Shown here one piece after another: positions 6,033 to 6,470 of a DNA stretch of 6,470 nt. A model generated the notes under the pieces. The model was given only the letters and a program-made list of their open reading frames with translations. It did not search any database and had not been told where the DNA came from. The position numbers and the translations under genes were made by a program. The stretch's first letter is position 1, and every line of letters starts with the position of its first letter. Origin of the DNA: Deltaproteobacteria bacterium (lineage in GTDB: Bacteria > Desulfobacterota > Desulfobulbia > Desulfobulbales > UBA5123); the NCBI GenBank assembly GCA_021788685.1, contig JAJYKH010000160.1, forward strand, positions 1 to 6,470, written 5' to 3'.

Positions 6033-6417
6033 GGTGTGCGGCCAAGGGATTTGGAGTTGAGGAGGACGGGGCCGTGACGGGACGGACCAGCTTCAGGGTG
6101 GCAAACTGGCCGTCCTTGCTGGTGACCACCACCAGGTTGTATTGGTGCCCCTCCAGGAAAACCGGGCCGGTCGGCGGGTCCTTGCGCTCCCCTGCCTCCT
6201 CGTCCGCCGGCCGCAACATCTCTTCGAAGGCGAGAGAGGCGTCCAGCGTCTGCCGCTGGCTCTCTTCCACCCGGAGGATGTTTTTGAGGGAAAAGGAAAA
6301 GTTCTGCAGCACGGCCACGTAGGCCATCCCGAGGATGACCACCGCCACCACCACTTCCAGAAGGGTGAAGCCGGACTGGCCTCCGGCCGGCGCCCTCTTT
6401 TTTTCAAGAGTGACCAT
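6025..6417 (-). CDS. gspI: GspI-like minor pseudopilin
   Basis: A small prepilin-like protein. From the ATG at 6417 it has 130 residues: a 16-residue basic leader ending GGQSG, then FTLLEVVVAVVILGMAYVA with Phe1 and Glu5 of the mature form, the type III signal for cleavage and N-methylation by the prepilin peptidase. About 114 residues follow the cleavage site, in the GspI range. ASLAFEEMLRP and YNLVVVTSKDG fit the GspI pattern of a helix with conserved Glu followed by a small sheet domain. Its position before gspK supports GspI, but gspJ usually lies between these genes, so GspJ or GspH cannot be ruled out. The same frame is open to the window edge, with TTG codons at 6459, 6429 and 6420. 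I chose ATG 6417 because it gives an ordinary leader length, although no good Shine-Dalgarno precedes it. Confidence 0.75.
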   Translation of the reverse strand: MVTLEKKRAPAGGQSGFTLLEVVVAVVILGMAYVAVLQNFSFSLKNILRVEESQRQTLDASLAFEEMLRPADEEAGERKDPPTGPVFLEGHQYNLVVVTSKDGQFATLKLVRPVTAPSSSTPNPLAAHHE

Positions 6418-6470
6418 CAAAACAGACAATCTCGCAGAAAGTCGAATCCTGCATCCCAATGGCCCAGCAC

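Overview
The window is a single-direction block of type II secretion system (T2SS) genes, all read on the minus strand from the right edge to the left. In transcription order it holds a GspI-like minor pseudopilin (6417-6025, possibly starting further upstream), GspK (6032-4995), GspL (4998-3853), GspM (3856-3296), a GspC-like inner-membrane protein (3262-2399) and the secretin GspD (from 2349, still open at base 1). No tRNA, rRNA, CRISPR array, insertion sequence, terminator or convincing promoter was seen. The transcript must start beyond the right edge and continue past the left edge. Genes for the ATPase GspE, the platform protein GspF, the major pseudopilin GspG and the peptidase GspO are not here.

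The DNA is GC-rich (roughly 60% or more by eye), and the genes are packed with 4-8 base overlaps or gaps below 50 bases. The order I-K-L-M-C-D differs from the C-D-E-F-G-H-I-J-K-L-M order of the enterobacterial and Pseudomonas systems. Together with the GC content and the divergent L, M and C proteins, this suggests a Desulfobacterota/deltaproteobacterium-like Gram-negative bacterium. That assignment is inference and not secure.

The genes cover three parts of one machine. GspI and GspK belong to the tip of the pseudopilus that pushes substrates. GspL and GspM form the inner-membrane assembly platform that would link to GspE. The GspC-like protein has an HR domain that should bridge the inner-membrane platform to the N0 domain of GspD, which forms the outer-membrane channel. 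The run L-M-C-D matches the type IV pilus set pilM/N-O-P-Q in both fold type and order.

I found no new biological system: this is a recognisable T2SS. The points worth a second look are details of it: a possible lipidated secretin (Cys21), a GspC with a long proline-rich tail in place of a PDZ or coiled-coil end, a secretin tail coded by an 18-unit hexanucleotide repeat with G-quadruplex potential on the opposite strand, no gspJ between gspI and gspK, and homopolymer runs inside gspD.
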